Positions 22,401-34,771 of a stretch of DNA of 64,000 bases are shown here, in pieces. Position 1 is the stretch's first letter. Every line of letters starts with the position of its first letter. Source of the stretch: Siphonodentalium dalli (taxonomy: Eukaryota > Mollusca > Scaphopoda > Gadilida > Siphonodentaliidae); the NCBI GenBank assembly GCA_032622095.1, contig CP136064.1, forward strand, positions 182,264,209 to 182,328,208. The letters run 5' to 3'. Below the pieces are notes generated by a model. It did no database searches. It worked only from the letters and a program-made list of their open reading frames with translations, and was not told the origin of the DNA. The position numbers were made by a program, and so were the translations under genes.

Positions 22401-24838
22401 TTATATCAAATAACTAATCTCTTTTTTGTTGTACTTTGGGTATGTAATATATATATTGTGTTGGTTCATATTAGAGAAGCTCAGGCTCTTATGGTGGTAT
22501 CCTTCTTCCATCCGCTATCATGGGATAATCACTAACTGAAAACACAGTACGGGGCTATTCATTTACAGCTGAGGAGCTAATGGAATCTTTCCAGTTCTTA
22601 TCTTGACCAGTGTCACTGGCTGGCAAATGAGAAAGGAGACTTGGCTTAATCAGCGATATCGGAATTTTCCAGTGGAAGAAACTTCCATTTTTAATTTTAG
22701 TGAATTATAATTATGAGTTTTCTCTCAATGAGAAGCAAGATACTGCAAACATGTTAATGGTTTACTGTGAATCACCACTGTTATATGAAATATCAGCAAT
22801 TGTTTAGTCATATTTATTCATTCTTTGCGAGATATCTTAAAGAAATGTAACAATATAAAATCAACACTTGAGACACATTCTCGATTTATAAGCCTAAGTT
22901 AACCTTGATGATATATTTAAACCCTCATTGACTAGTTATGGTGCATTTGACAAATCCTTAGACCGTTATTGGGCCAAATCATCAAATCATGTCAATGAAG
23001 ATCAAATAAAATCTCGAAGAAATGTCAAATGGCAGGCCATACATCATTGTCCACATAATGTGTATTTGCTCATAACAATTCTTTCCAAAATGGACAATAC
23101 TCATTAACAACTCATAATTCCCAGATCTCTGTTACCTATCTTATTATTTAGAGACTAATTTGACAGTTATTACAATTTTTTTTTAAACTTTTGCACTGAA
23201 ATTGATGCTACTTGAAAATCATGGTACCAACAGAGCTCATTTAAGACCATATATTTAAATACCATTGATTATTGCACGTCAGTTAAGTAAACAAATTTAA
23301 TCCTACTCAAAAGAAGAGTAGATAAAGAAAGAACGTAGCAGAAGTGAGAGAAGATAGCTTGAGCAGTGATAGTCAGACGGAAAACAGGTGTTAAGAATAT
23401 AACAAATCTTTTCAGAACCTGGACCTCCCGATCTGATAAATCACGTAGCCAATTGCATGCGCGCATACAGCTCAGTCTCACAGTGTACACCAGTAGGGGG
23501 CAGCACTCGAGACACTTCTGTCACTGGCACACATTGTTACGTGCTCACACTTTCGCACCATCTCTCACAGACATCAGATGACTGTTGATATCATGTAGTG
23601 TGACGAGTCTCCACCATATGCTAATATATCAGCAACTAGTTTCTCTCGTCTGAAATAAATGAAAAGAGCACAATGAGGAATCAATCGAGAAATGTCATAA
23701 GAGGAAAATATATAGCTCTCAAGTCAAATCATCTCATGTGGCACAATGTTAACATCAATCCATTAGTTTGATTTGGGCAGAAGCATTCTTTAACTCTTTA
23801 ACACTTAATACATAATGCAGCCGATTACCTGGTGACATGATTCGACATCTTCACCCTAATCCCTTGTGACGTGTTTTGACGTGTATATAAATTCCCAATT
23901 GTTGTAATTAAAATATTATGATCGGCAGATGTTTAACCCATTCCTTGGCGATAATAAATTACTATAATCGGAATCATAACTTAAATCATGTCATCAGGTG
24001 TTCGGACGCATTATATTGTTTTTATGTTGAATTATAGAGTATATTGTTACGTACTATTATAGACAAATGTACATACTAAAACAAATTATCAGAATTTATG
24101 GGTAAAATAGGGAGAGTCGCATAAGAGAATGCACCATGTTCCCCAAAGGAAGCAACAAATTTAAGGAAGGGTTGATCAGCATGGCACCACTGATAATTCT
24201 TCCTGGATGTTATCAGTTTTACTATGATCTCTGACCAGAGATTGATAGATGTGATATTTTTGTTTTAGTTTTTGCATCTTTTATAGATAAAATTAGTAGG
24301 GGCAGAGGTCTGGGCTAGGGGTGCACATATACAAATTTAATGATTGGATTCAATGAGATCCTTTCTGTGGGGATAGATTGGAAGCTTGGAATGCAACTTG
24401 TATTGTTAGTGGTAGTAAGAATTTCAATACCGGGGCATAATTTAAATGTAACCCAGTCACACCTCAGAAAGACTAATCATTGAGTCATCATATTCATCAA
24501 ATAAAAATCTTCATCATCTGTAAAATAGGCAACTGATTGGAAAACAAAGCTGGCCATTGACAACAGGAACTTAAGCAGACATGATGCTTTTGAAGCTTCC
24601 TATAATATGCTTGCCAGTGGGGAAGACTCAAGAGGGAAATATCAAAATATACGAGTTGAAGAATTTCCAAATTTTCCAAAATGTTTATGCACACTACTCT
24701 CAATTTGATTAAACACCAATGTGTTGAGATAAAAGATTGTTTGCTATCTTCTCAATAATAATTATTATAAAGTATTGTGAGAATCCAAATGCTGATGTTC
24801 TCCTCAGCATCATACCAAATCTGGGTTGGTTGCATATA
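19460..24838. other. Long non-coding stretch, possibly KPNB1 3' UTR and downstream flank
   Basis: No supported coding frame. A 146-codon frame at 19933-20373 is low-complexity (Ser/Leu/Asn/Ile) and resembles no family. The part next to 24968 would be KPNB1 3' UTR, but its extent cannot be read from sequence. One copy of the CACACCTCAGAAAGACTAAT repeat lies at 24457-24520. Confidence 0.45.
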
Positions 24839-24844
24839 TTTATT
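24839..24844 (-). terminator. KPNB1: Candidate poly(A) signal of KPNB1
   Basis: AATAAA on the minus strand, ~125 nt after the stop codon. It is the first such hexamer downstream; longer 3' UTRs using later signals are possible. Confidence 0.3.
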
Positions 24845-24967
24845 AACAGTAGAAAATCTATTTTTCATTGCAATATTTTTAATTTGAATATACACAAACC
24901 CTTTTTAGTTCTTTTGAATAATTCGTAAGCATCTACATTCAGTACAAATGTTAATTTGAATATTTGT

Positions 24968-25133
24968 TTACCATGAAGATGCATTCTTTAATTTTCTAAT
25001 TTCTTTTGTAGCCCAAGTTGCTAATGTTTTTGCTTTGTTGACTTTCGACCTCCGTCCTTTGGTGAGGATGCTCTGTATCGCTTCCTTCTCAACTAATGGC
25101 AACATAGCAGCACCGAACGCTGTACATAAATCT
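24968..25133 (-). CDS. KPNB1: Importin subunit beta-1, last coding exon
   Basis: Importin-beta binds importin-alpha/cargo and carries it through nuclear pores, being released by RanGTP. This exon encodes the C-terminus: DLCTAFG at the start, [20 protein letters not shown] in the middle and RKLKN near the end, matching the conserved importin-beta tail, then SSW and TAA (24968-24970). The acceptor is ttccag just above 25133. The exon starts in phase 2, completing a Gly codon (GG+A) split with the exon at 31268-31379. It forms the last HEAT repeat, near the importin-alpha-binding side. The upstream intron is 6.1 kb. Confidence 0.93.
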
Positions 25134-25797
25134 CTGGAAGAGAAATGTTTAACAAATCATAAAAATTCTTGGTAGTGACAGTATAGAGGGAAAACTGGAT
25201 GAGGAATTGTCCTTTTATTTTTTTTACCAAGAATTATAGGAATTATGAATGTATAGATAACTTTATAAAATAAAAATAAATTTCTCAAGCAATAAATAAA
25301 ATCTTAGTGTCTTATGGGCATAAAAGTAAATTATCTGTGTTTTTGATAACCCGACCAACCCATGACCACGATAATCTTTTCCGACCACCAAATTTCATTC
25401 AGATCAGACAAAGTCAATTTAGTAGACTCCCCATTTTTCAGAATTCAAAAATGCAAAATATGCTAATCAGGAACCGGTGACTCACCGGTGATAGAAGCTT
25501 TGTCTGAAATATGTTAGGCCAATGTAAAAATATTCTCATCACTTCCAGACCCTATTTTGATCCCCTCATCAAATATTTTTTTTGGATAATTTGCATGTAA
25601 AACAAATTTCTCATGCTTTAACCTTCAAAGTACATTATAATGACCCATTAATCAGTCTACTTTGATCCAATTGGGCAATTAACTAAAGTTGTATTGTATA
25701 AGGTAGGATATTCTTCAATTTCTAGAACTGACTATGATCATTTATGGTAGAAAGAAAAAATATTAAAAATTAAATGTTCCTGCTGCCCCCATTTAAA

Positions 25798-26651
25798 AAT
25801 GAAAGTGTCAATGACACTGTAGCTCAACTTAGAAAGGGAATAATGTTATGTGTTACAGTCAATGAAGCGATTAGGAATGCGGAAAGTTGAAAGGTCCAAG
25901 TAATACTAGATTATCAACACAAAGAGATATATATAAAGTAAACTCCAAGATGGTTGCTGAAATTCAAAAACATTTGATAGCTTCCATTTAGTAGATCATT
26001 ATCAAGATTAATATGAAGTTTGGTGATGATCGAATGAGGGAAGTGGACTGTTGATTGTGCCCAAGGATTTAGTCATGCAAAGAGTAAAATCCAAGATGGC
26101 TGCCAGGAGACATGTTTTATGGCCGAATTACCCCAAAATGACTCATTCCCATCTACATATCAATGTTAACATCCATGACAAATTTCATGATGATCCGACC
26201 AAAGGTACGACCTGTAGTTCGTGCCAAAGGATTTAGTCATTCAAAGAGTAAAATCCCAGATGACTGCTGGCGGCCATGTTTTATGGCCGAATGACCCCAA
26301 AATGACTCATTCCCATCTACATGTCAATATTAACTTCCACGACATATTTCATGATGATCAGACGAACACTCCGGCCTGTAGTCTGTGCTAATGGATTGAA
26401 TTTTGAAATCCAAGATGGCCACTGGTGGCCATGTTTTTTGGCCGAATGACCTCAAAATGACTCGTTCCCATCTACATGTCAATGTCAACAGCCATGACAA
26501 ATTTCATGATGATCCGACCAAAGGTACGACCTGTAGCCCGTGCTAAAGGAAATTTTTTATGCCTCACACATGCGCACACACACACACACGGATGACGGAT
26601 ACCAAGCCATGGCGATAGCTCAAACATTACAAAGTAAAGTTGAGCTTAAAA
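25798..26651 (+). mobile_element. Pearl-type element, family 1, short copy
   Basis: 5' end AATGAAAGTGTCAATGACAC with the mini-palindrome AGTGTCAATGACACT, then TAGCTCAACTT. Three ~160-bp core units ('aaatccaagatggc...ggccatgtttt...gatgatc') follow, then an (AC)n/ACGG stretch (26571-26600). The 3' end is a stem-loop, TAGCTCAAAC...GTTGAGCTTAAAA. The 5' TAGCTCAACTT is complementary to the 3' arm. No protein coded. Confidence 0.75.
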
Positions 26652-26724
26652 AGTTGGATGAGTTGGACTTGGGACTTGATATGTTTAATGGCTTTATCGA
26701 CCTATTTTATCCTTCCTTCCAAAT

Positions 26725-29700
26725 TCACACGGCACAATCGTTTCGACGATTCTACGACCAATTCCACGATTCTGCGGCTTGACAACCACGGTGCTACGGC
26801 CTTATTATACGTGATATTTTATGACAAACTTAGATAATGGGGCCTTTTACTGAATTGGGACAATAAAAGTGGGCTTCTTTTTGTATGCATTGTGTAGAGT
26901 AGACTTTGCAGGTCCACCAGGTTGACTCACGGAATACATATGAAGATGCGATCAATACATAAAATGAGTCACAATCGGCTCGGTCAAGTCTGGATAATCC
27001 GATCGAACCGCGAACCGATCGCAAAACGTCGTTTCTTGGGCTACAAGTGGACATTAACAGTGCGAAAATTAACATCCAACGTAAGCTTTGATAAGCATAA
27101 ATGTATTATTTGTCAAATTCGTACCTCTGTTGATGCAATATTCGATTAAACTACACACAGAAATGCAGTAACAGTGTCAACTATTTGACAACGCCCCGCT
27201 TCGACCATGACAACAACGATTGTGCGACTCGTTGAACGGTAATTTTCATTTGTATACGACGTATCTGTCACTGCATGATCGGACAGCTTAGTTATGCGTG
27301 TAAGGCCATGTATGCTGCATCAATAAATGTTTGGAACAGTACCTTCGTTGTACAATGCACATGTCCTGGATTCAATACAGTACTGTGTATTTACTGATCC
27401 CCACATGTGAAGGTATAGAGACCAAGTCACATAAGATATTTGTCGCTAAACGAGCATTCTTAAATTTTTTGAACATGACAAAATGCCCGACTTACATGTA
27501 CCTGAACATTTTCTTTCTTGGTGCACCTAGTGGCTTTGTAATTTTTGTATAAAAATGTCACCACTTACCCTACCATAACATGAGTTATTTTAGTCATATT
27601 CTGATTAGCAGGTAGGCCCTACATATAAAGATGTCCTCGAAAAATTATTGACCGTTTATAGTTACTTTTATAAATGTGTTTGTATGAAAGTATTAGTTAA
27701 AATTCTTTATGGTTATCTGAAACTGAAAGTAATGAGCAACACTTTAAAAAAAATACAAATAAAAGGGATGGATGCCAGAAAAATGCAGTAAAAATGTATA
27801 CATACATAAAATAGTAGAACACTGGGTTGGTTGGTCCCGAAAGTAGCCAAAATAAAAAAATAACCTATAGGGATACGCTGATTTATTACCCCCTAGCCCC
27901 GATTCCCCGGCTCGGACGCCAACTTGCCGGTATATTATTAACATGGGGTGTTTTGTTGCGGTAGTATTTTTAATTGGGTAAACTGGTGTGTGCATACTTC
28001 AAATGAGTTAAGAATTAATAGGAAATAAAAGGTCGCAGACCACATGTCCCCCGACTGGAGTGGTAAACTTCATGATTGGATTTGTTAGAAGGATACTATT
28101 TGCAACAATGTTATACAATATATAGATGTTGCAAACCACCGCAAAATTTCTTGGACAAAACAACCCGATGAACAAACGCATGCAAACGCGAAAAAAATGA
28201 TATTTTTGTATTAGCTATATAGATGTTGCAAATCACCAACATGTTAGGAACAATATCCCAGAGTTTCAAATCTCTACATTTAAAACTGTAGGAGGAGTTG
28301 ATTACACCATGAAGGTACCCAATCTCATCCAAAAGGCAAAAATGTTCCAAATTTTCTAAGTCGAAAACCCCCCAAAAATATGGAAAATATAATATTTTTT
28401 ATTAGCTATATAGATGTTGCAAATCACCAACATGTTAGGAACAATATCCCAGAGTTTCAAATCTCTACATTTAAAACTGTAGGAGGAGTTGATTACACCA
28501 TGAAGGTACCCAATCTCATCCAAAAGGCAAAAATGTTCCAAATTTTCTAAGTCGAAAACCCCCCCAAAAATATGGAAAAAATGATATTTTTGATTAGCTA
28601 TATAGATGTTGCAAATCACCAACATGTTAGGAACAATATCCCAGAGTTTCAAATCTCTACATTTAAAACTGTAGGAGGAGTTGATTACACCATGAAGGTA
28701 CCCAATCTCATCCAAAAGGCAAAAATGTTCCAAATTTTCTAAGTCGAAAACCCCCCCAAAAATATGGAAAAAATGATATTTTTGATTAGCTATATAGATG
28801 TTGCAAATCACCAACATGTTAGGAACAATATCCCAGAGTTTCAAATCTCTACATTTAAAACTGTAGTAGGAGTTGATTACACCATGAAGGTACCCAATCT
28901 CATCCAAAAGGCAAAAATGTTTCAAATTTTCTAAGTCGAAAACCCCCCCAAAAATATGGAAAAAATTATATTTTTGATTAGCTATATAGATGTTGCAAAT
29001 CACCAACATGTTAGTAACAATATCCCAGAGTTTCAAATCTCTACGTTTAAAACTGTAGGAGGAGTTGATTACACCATGAAGGTACCCAATCTCGGACGCA
29101 CGGAGGCACGGACGGACGGACGCACGGATGGACGAGGGTCATTTCTATAGTCCTCCGACGGAAACGTCGGGGGACAATAAATGTCATAGAATTGTAATAT
29201 CTGGAGGCAAATCTTGACTGTGCGAGGGAATTATATTTTAAATAACTAGATTTTAATCACAAATAAATAAATCATTATAGAATATCATTTTCACCGTTTA
29301 TAGATATATATACCTGGATGTCAAAATATGGAATTATACTCAAAACAAAATATTAAGTTTCATGTGTGGAGTTAATTTCTAACATGAAGGCGACCATTCC
29401 CCACCATTGATACCACAACGCAACTGAGAATAAGACATGTTGGCCATAGAAAATACCGAGGCATTGTGAGTCGGCTGCTAGTTAGGTGTACAGACAGACG
29501 GAAGGAAAGTTGGATAGGCGGAAAATTTAAATCATGTAATGTGTGGTGCACAGACATGGAAATTAAACCTGTACAGTATAGCAATATACGATTCGACATT
29601 ACTTTATTTTCCACAGCTGGCTCCAAATAAAAGAGTCTTAATCTAATAGCCTTGAGGTCGTGTGATTCATATGCGTAATCATGTCTATAGCGAGCGTGAC

Positions 29701-30191
29701 ATTCATTAGAAAACGACTTCTCGTGAGCACAAGTTAATGAAATTTCAATTGCTGGTCTCACAATCGTCGTTGTCATAGTCGACTACTCGGCGTTGTCAAT
29801 TGAGTGCGATGATACCCCCCACAAATATGGACACAGCGCCATCAATCACAGAACTGAGGTTAACATCAGTTGTGAAAAATCAACCAAAGACGTATGGCTA
29901 TGTTATTATTTGGTTTCCACTCAATTTTATAGGACATTATATATATTTTCTCAACTCTAAAGACGAATTTCACACAGTGATGTGTGTAGATCCAAAACAA
30001 CTGGTCTATTTGTGTCAAAGATTATGTATTGTTGTGCTAACTGTCTAGTGCTGAATATAATATGTGGTACATAACTGTCTATATTTCTGGAATTATTCAT
30101 TTCTTAATGTTTTTTACGTGTTTATCGCATCAGCCTGGTCACAGAATCGTGGAATTGGTCGTAGAATCGTCGAAACGATTGTGCCGTGTGA
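26725..30191. mobile_element. Large inverted-repeat element with perfect 50-bp ends
   Basis: 26725-26774 and 30142-30191 are exact reverse complements over 50 bp (starting TCACACGGCACAATCG). A second, imperfect inverted pair lies inside: 27188-27234 versus 29748-29795 (TTGACAACGCC ... ATGACAAC). The copy is interrupted by a pearl-like family 3 element (28031-29181). No transposase frame was found; class unknown; target duplication not found. Whether the repeats are the exact outer ends is not certain. Confidence 0.65.
28031..29181 (+). mobile_element. Pearl/Helentron-like element, family 3
   Basis: 5' mini-palindrome GGTC-GCA-GACC (28031-28041) and TGTCCCCCGAC (28045-28055). Five ~192-bp core units follow (~28195-29085), then an ACGG/ACGC microsatellite (29095-29135). 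The 3' stem-loop is GTCCTCCGACG-GAAA-CGTCGGGGGAC (29150-29175). The 5' TGTCCCCCGAC is the exact complement of 29166-29176. Because 192 is divisible by 3, a 226-codon minus-strand frame runs through the array; it is an artefact. Confidence 0.75.
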
Positions 30192-30339
30192 AATTAGGTA
30201 GACATAATTTGAAGGTTCAAATGAGCCAAGTCCTTTTAAACAACATAGTCAGCTCAACATCGCACCAAAACAGCGCCGTACTTGGAGATAAATTAACAAG
30301 AGCATCGCTAGGGCGATGCAAAATACAACTGTGGTAATT

Positions 30340-30725
30340 CCAACAAAGGGCAACAACTCTCGTGAAAATTGGCAGGCGGAATCCAAATTCAAACTTGACC
30401 TGTATTTTGGGCTGGTAAACTCATACCAAAATTAATTCCATTCAGTTCAGACTTACTATTTAAAGTTATCATCCGGAAACGAAAATTGAGTGTAAATTCA
30501 AACAAAAAGATCCATAACTGGTAAAAATTGGCGGGCGGAACCTGAATTTGAACTTTGCCTGTATGTTGTGAGTAAACCCACATACAAAACTTTCACACCA
30601 TTCAGTCGAGATTATCTAAAGTTATCATCCGCAAACCAAAAGTGAACAGACTGATGGACTGATGGTGGGTGTCCCTACTAGCATTTGGGTAGATATGTGG
30701 CCAAAACACGGGCGGACACTCCGAC
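30340..30725. repeat. Two core units of another pearl-like repeat
   Basis: 'aaaattggcgggcggaacc...gttatcatccg' occurs twice with a ~158-bp period (from ~30356 and ~30514), followed by 'acgggcggacactccgacagacag'. The ends of the parent element are not recognisable. Confidence 0.55.
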
Positions 30726-31015
30726 AGACAGAACAATAACATAATATGTCCCATTCTGCAAAAGCGTACACAAAATTAAACATTAAAGGGTCGCTACAGT
30801 CGCTAATTGATGATTGTTCATTATTTCAATTGGTTGTTATATATCTGCTGCTTATGGTGATCAGAGGTAAAGATTTGTTACTACTAATCGATTGGAAGAT
30901 TTCAAGGTAGAGTTATTCCATAAATTAATTGAGCAGACGTCAATTAGTCAATTAAACTTTTCAACACTTAGCCATGCTGAAGAAATTATGAATAAAAAGC
31001 CAGATCCCATGTTAC

Positions 31016-31218
31016 AGTAATGCCCTAAATAATTGACTCCTTAACCATAGCAGAATTATGGGTAATTTTTCAGGATTTAGTCGGAATTATGGCTTGTTCC
31101 ATTCATCGGAAAGTGAGAGCTTTCCGATGAATGCCAACAAGCCATATTTCCGACTAAATCCTGAAAAATTACCCATAATTCTGCTGTGATTAAGGAGTCG
31201 ATTATTTAGGGCATTACT
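31016..31218. mobile_element. Full-palindrome MITE, 203 bp
   Basis: The two halves (31016-31113 and 31120-31218) are complementary almost throughout, with outer ends AGTAATGCCCTAAATAAT and complement, and a six-base loop. Flanks TTAC (31012-31015 and 31219-31222) give a 4-bp target duplication. It lies just downstream (minus strand) side of the intron near exon 31268-31379. Confidence 0.75.
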
Positions 31219-31267
31219 TTACCTCAGGTCAACTTGACTTAGTAATGAATAATCATATTTTACATAC

Positions 31268-31379
31268 CCTATTAACCCACAACATGCTGAAACATTATTA
31301 TCGCTATGGTCTTCATCCAAAGCTACATGTTCGATGAAGGATATCATGTGTGGGACATGTGTTTGTATCAGCTGGAGAT
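31268..31379 (-). CDS. KPNB1: Importin subunit beta-1, third-from-given-exon set (penultimate coding exon)
   Basis: 112 bp between a cttttcag acceptor and a GTATGT donor. It reads DLQLIQTHVPHMISFIEHVA, then LDEDHSDNNVSACCGLIG, corresponding to the importin-beta segment with the conserved DEDH and A..GLIGDLC motif (HEAT repeats 18-19). Phase 1 in, phase 2 out; both fit the neighbours. Its upstream intron (31380-34771) consists mostly of a nested pair of hAT transposons. Too short to stand out as an open frame. Confidence 0.92.
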
Positions 31380-32514
31380 CTGAAAAGAAGAATACAAATT
31401 GTCCACAAATATGACCTCAATGTACTTCTGCGGACATGGTGTTTACTAGCTATATATTGACAATTTCCATCAAGTGTTCGAAGTACTGACGAGAGGTTCC
31501 AATACTTAAAAAATGTGAATGAGACCGAGATCATGATCTCCTATTGGTCTATACAGAGAATAAAGTACCAACTCCAACAATCTAGCCATTTGATGACAAG
31601 TTACCAACTGAATTAATTCTTTCTTTACTAAATACTCATTGACAGGTAGTTCCCTTTGGAAATGTTCCGATAATAATTTCAAACACCGTTTATTTATCTT
31701 ATTATTGGAATGTTTCCTGTTAGTGCTGGGCGGTTTCCCGATTAATCGTCAATACCCGGTTAATATTTCAATATCGTCAGTAATATCGTCTAAACTAAAA
31801 TAATCGTAATATCGTCGGCAATTAGAGGGTGCCAGACCATCATAAGCCTATACAAACAAATAGTTTAACTCAAGCCTAAATCGAGTTATTTAAGTTTAAA
31901 ATTTCAACTAAATCCCTGTGTCCTGACTTTTTCAATATTCAATAATCATAGTAAACAACGTTTAGGACGACTACCGAAATTAGGGGGAATATGAAAACCC
32001 AGAATACGTCCCCCTTTCGCTCACAATATTACACAAACCCTCCGACTTCCCTGCGTACTTTTTATTACAAGAGAATTCACCAAATGAATTGACGACTGAT
32101 CAGGTGATCAAAATGAATGTCAGTTTTGCCACGCCTCTTCCTTCAGTACAATGATGCACATGCACCGTCAATCAAAATAGTAAATGAGCGAAGATACCGC
32201 CCCCTGCTCGTCTAGAAGAAACCACTCACGGCGATTGGTTAAAACCAAAATGATAGAATTACGGCTTCAAACCCGCCCAAAAATACATGGTGTCCTTGCT
32301 TGGCAGAATTCCAAAAGTTATGTACTACGTGTGTGCAGTGTTCGCGCTGGACCGAAAAAAGCTTTAGCCAAAAGTTTAGCCAAATGAAAATTATATTAGC
32401 CAAATGAAAAAAACTTTAGCCAAATGTTTTTTGGCCAAATTAAAAAATATTTTGGCCAAATTAAATCATCGTTTTCTGGTCGGTTCACAATTAATGACTA
32501 AAACGTAAAATCTA

Positions 32515-33092
32515 ACATACACCAGGGGGGGGGGGTCGGAAAAAAATTTCAGGCACGTATGGCATTTTTTCCCTTTCGATCATTTTTTGTACCCACCCAC
32601 CCCCACCGCCAATTTTTTTCCCGTTTTCGGCAGTTTTTTCCGACCATTTTTTGACACCCACCCCCCTTTTAACACTAAAACAGAGATTTTCGGGGGGAAA
32701 TTCACTGTAAACAGCTGTATATGAATTTCTGTGCATACTATTTATCATGGATGTTAACATGGACATGTAAATAGGAATGAGTCATTTTGAGGTCATTCGG
32801 CCAAAAAAACATGGCTGCCAGCGGCCATCTTGGATTTCAATATTTGCAACAAAATACAACACGATAACTGCCTGCAGTCAGTTTACCAGTTAGAATTACA
32901 TTATTTCTCTCATTCAAAGTGGTTTTGAAGCCCAACTCATTGCCAAAACACTAAAAAACAAGTAGGAATTTTTTTTTTTAGTCGCGGAAAAAATTGCTTG
33001 TTGGTGGCTTTGACCACCCACCCACCCCGGCATACGTGCCGGAAATATTTTTTTTCACCCCCCCCCCCCCCCCCCCCCCTGCATACACAGGT
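32515..33092. repeat. Inverted pair of poly-G/TCGGAAAAAA repeats
   Basis: Left: 11 G (32525-32535) then TCGGAAAAAAATTTCAGGCACGTATG. Right, inverted: CATACGTGCCGGAAATATTTTTTTT then 22 C (33058-33079). Both are preceded by a TACAC/TGTATG word. They form a foldback of ~55-bp arms around ~460 bp. Same family as 3409-3570. Confidence 0.6.
32740..32842 (-). repeat. Single pearl family-1 core unit, inverted
   Basis: About 100 bp, the reverse complement of the 'gaaatccaagatggcc...catgacaaat' unit in the element at 25798-26651 and in the array at 48949-51330. No pearl ends are attached. Confidence 0.7.
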
Positions 33093-34771
33093 AAAATACA
33101 CAATAATTTAAATAATTTTGATGAACTAGAAGTATTTTTATATATATCATTTATTAAAAATCTATTAATCTTTATGTGAAAGAGTGATTTGGAGGGGGTA
33201 ACCCGGGATTGTCCTTCTTAATGTCATTATTTTTTTGTTTTATATCAATATCTTTTTTTAAATCATTAAATATTTATCCTTGCGAAAATATCTAAGTGAC
33301 ATCTGGAAACTAATAACTTAATATTGTTACGCCATTATTAAATTACAATCTGTCATAAAAGCATGCATATTATTTTGACTGTATCGGTATTGACGACAAA
33401 TAGCCACAAAATATATGTCGTGATTCACATTTGGCTGATTAAGCTATTGTCTTACACTTGGTGCTCATAAACCTCGACCGTCAAAAATACAATGTCATCA
33501 TAAACATGCATTGTGCAGGAGCGCCGTGAGTGACCAGACAGACAATGGGCTGAATGGGGGATTAGGGGATTAAACGTAATAATTAATAATGACCTTTTGC
33601 TGCTTCGTGCAGTGACGTAATCTTTCTCCAGATTAAAACAGCCTGTTACGAACAAATTGCTTATATACCGGCGTCAATGCACTTTACAAAACATTGCTTT
33701 CTTCACATTGTCATAATTCAACCACGGTCGGTTTAATGTCCATGCGTCTTTGCATGTCCGTCTTGTGAAAACTAAAGATGATTGCATATCACTTTGTGAT
33801 CGCTTGGTTGATAGAGTTGTCGATCGGGTTTCCCTTTGTACGATATTTCATAAGTACGAAAATAATGAAATACTTTCGTCACCTAACTTTGTCTTGAATG
33901 TCGATCTATTGAGCGCTTTTTTTAATTAGCTTTCTGGCTCCAATGCTTTCAGTCTCCATTTGGGTTCCAAAAAAGTTTAGCCAAAAGTTTAGCCAAATGA
34001 ATTTTTTCATTAGCCAAATTCGAAAAAGATTAGCCATTGGCTAATTTGGCTACCGACAGCGCGAACACTGCGTGTGTGTGGACTTCGCTAAAATTTGTCT
34101 AGACGGTAAACCACATTTCCATTTGTCAAGTGACGCAAGTGTCATCGGGAACAACATGTATTTACTCAACATGGTTGAATATACCGAGTTAGAAAAGGAT
34201 ACTATGGTATAGAACACTTTTAGTTTTGGCATAGACTAGATAATGGTTTTATTAATTATTGGTATATACCAGAATTTGTCAAGTCACTGGAACGAAATTG
34301 TCCGAATAGCGGAATTTAACCGGTGAATTTACTTTTCATTCCGAATATCGATCGAGCATGAGGTTGTCACTGGTTGAGTGGTTGTGTATGTTATTATTGA
34401 CGTCAACTTGTCAAAATTAATGACAATGATGTGATTCTAGCGAACAGTGAGAAACTGTTTTAAGTTACTAGTGTCTGATGTTTTAAAAAACCGCGATTAT
34501 ATCGTTAACCGCGGTTTTAATTTAAAATAATCGCGGTTTTTATTTTCGTTAATATCGTCCAGCCCTATTTCCTGTGAATGATTAGGAATCCTTCTGCATT
34601 TGTAAAATGACTGTATTATGACGGTCTGTCACTTGCTTATATTTCCTGAACATGCCTCCAGATCAATAACAGACCATCCAATCTTTTAGCTTTATAACTG
34701 GGAGAATCCATTTAGTAAAGAAAGGGATTAGATCAATTTAGGTTGTTGGCATGATTTTAAGAAAGTCTTAC

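Larger units (their letters stand above)
32336..34070. mobile_element. Non-autonomous hAT element (inner), 1.74 kb
   Basis: Perfect 14-bp inverted ends CAGTGTTCGCGCTG (32336-32349) and CAGCGCGAACACTG (34057-34070), with exact 8-bp target duplications CGTGTGTG at 32328-32335 and 34071-34078. Clusters of TTAGCCAAA lie inside both ends (32360-32460 and 33974-34040), probable transposase-binding subterminal repeats. No transposase. It carries poly-G repeats and one inverted pearl core unit. Confidence 0.88.
31721..34567. mobile_element. Non-autonomous hAT element (outer), 2.85 kb including insert
   Basis: Ends TAGTGCTGGGCGG and GTCCAGCCCTA are related inverted repeats. The exact 8-bp target duplication TTTCCTGT is at 31713-31720 and 34568-34575. 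Subterminal 'atatcgtc' (left) and 'taatatcgtcc'/'aaccgcggt' (right) words repeat. No transposase frame. Most of its length is the inner hAT at 32336-34070. Confidence 0.85.

Noticed and set aside
28356-29036. 226-codon minus-strand frame made of 64-residue repeats
   Set aside because: It follows from a 192-bp tandem unit (divisible by 3) without stops in one frame; it lies wholly in a non-autonomous element's core array.
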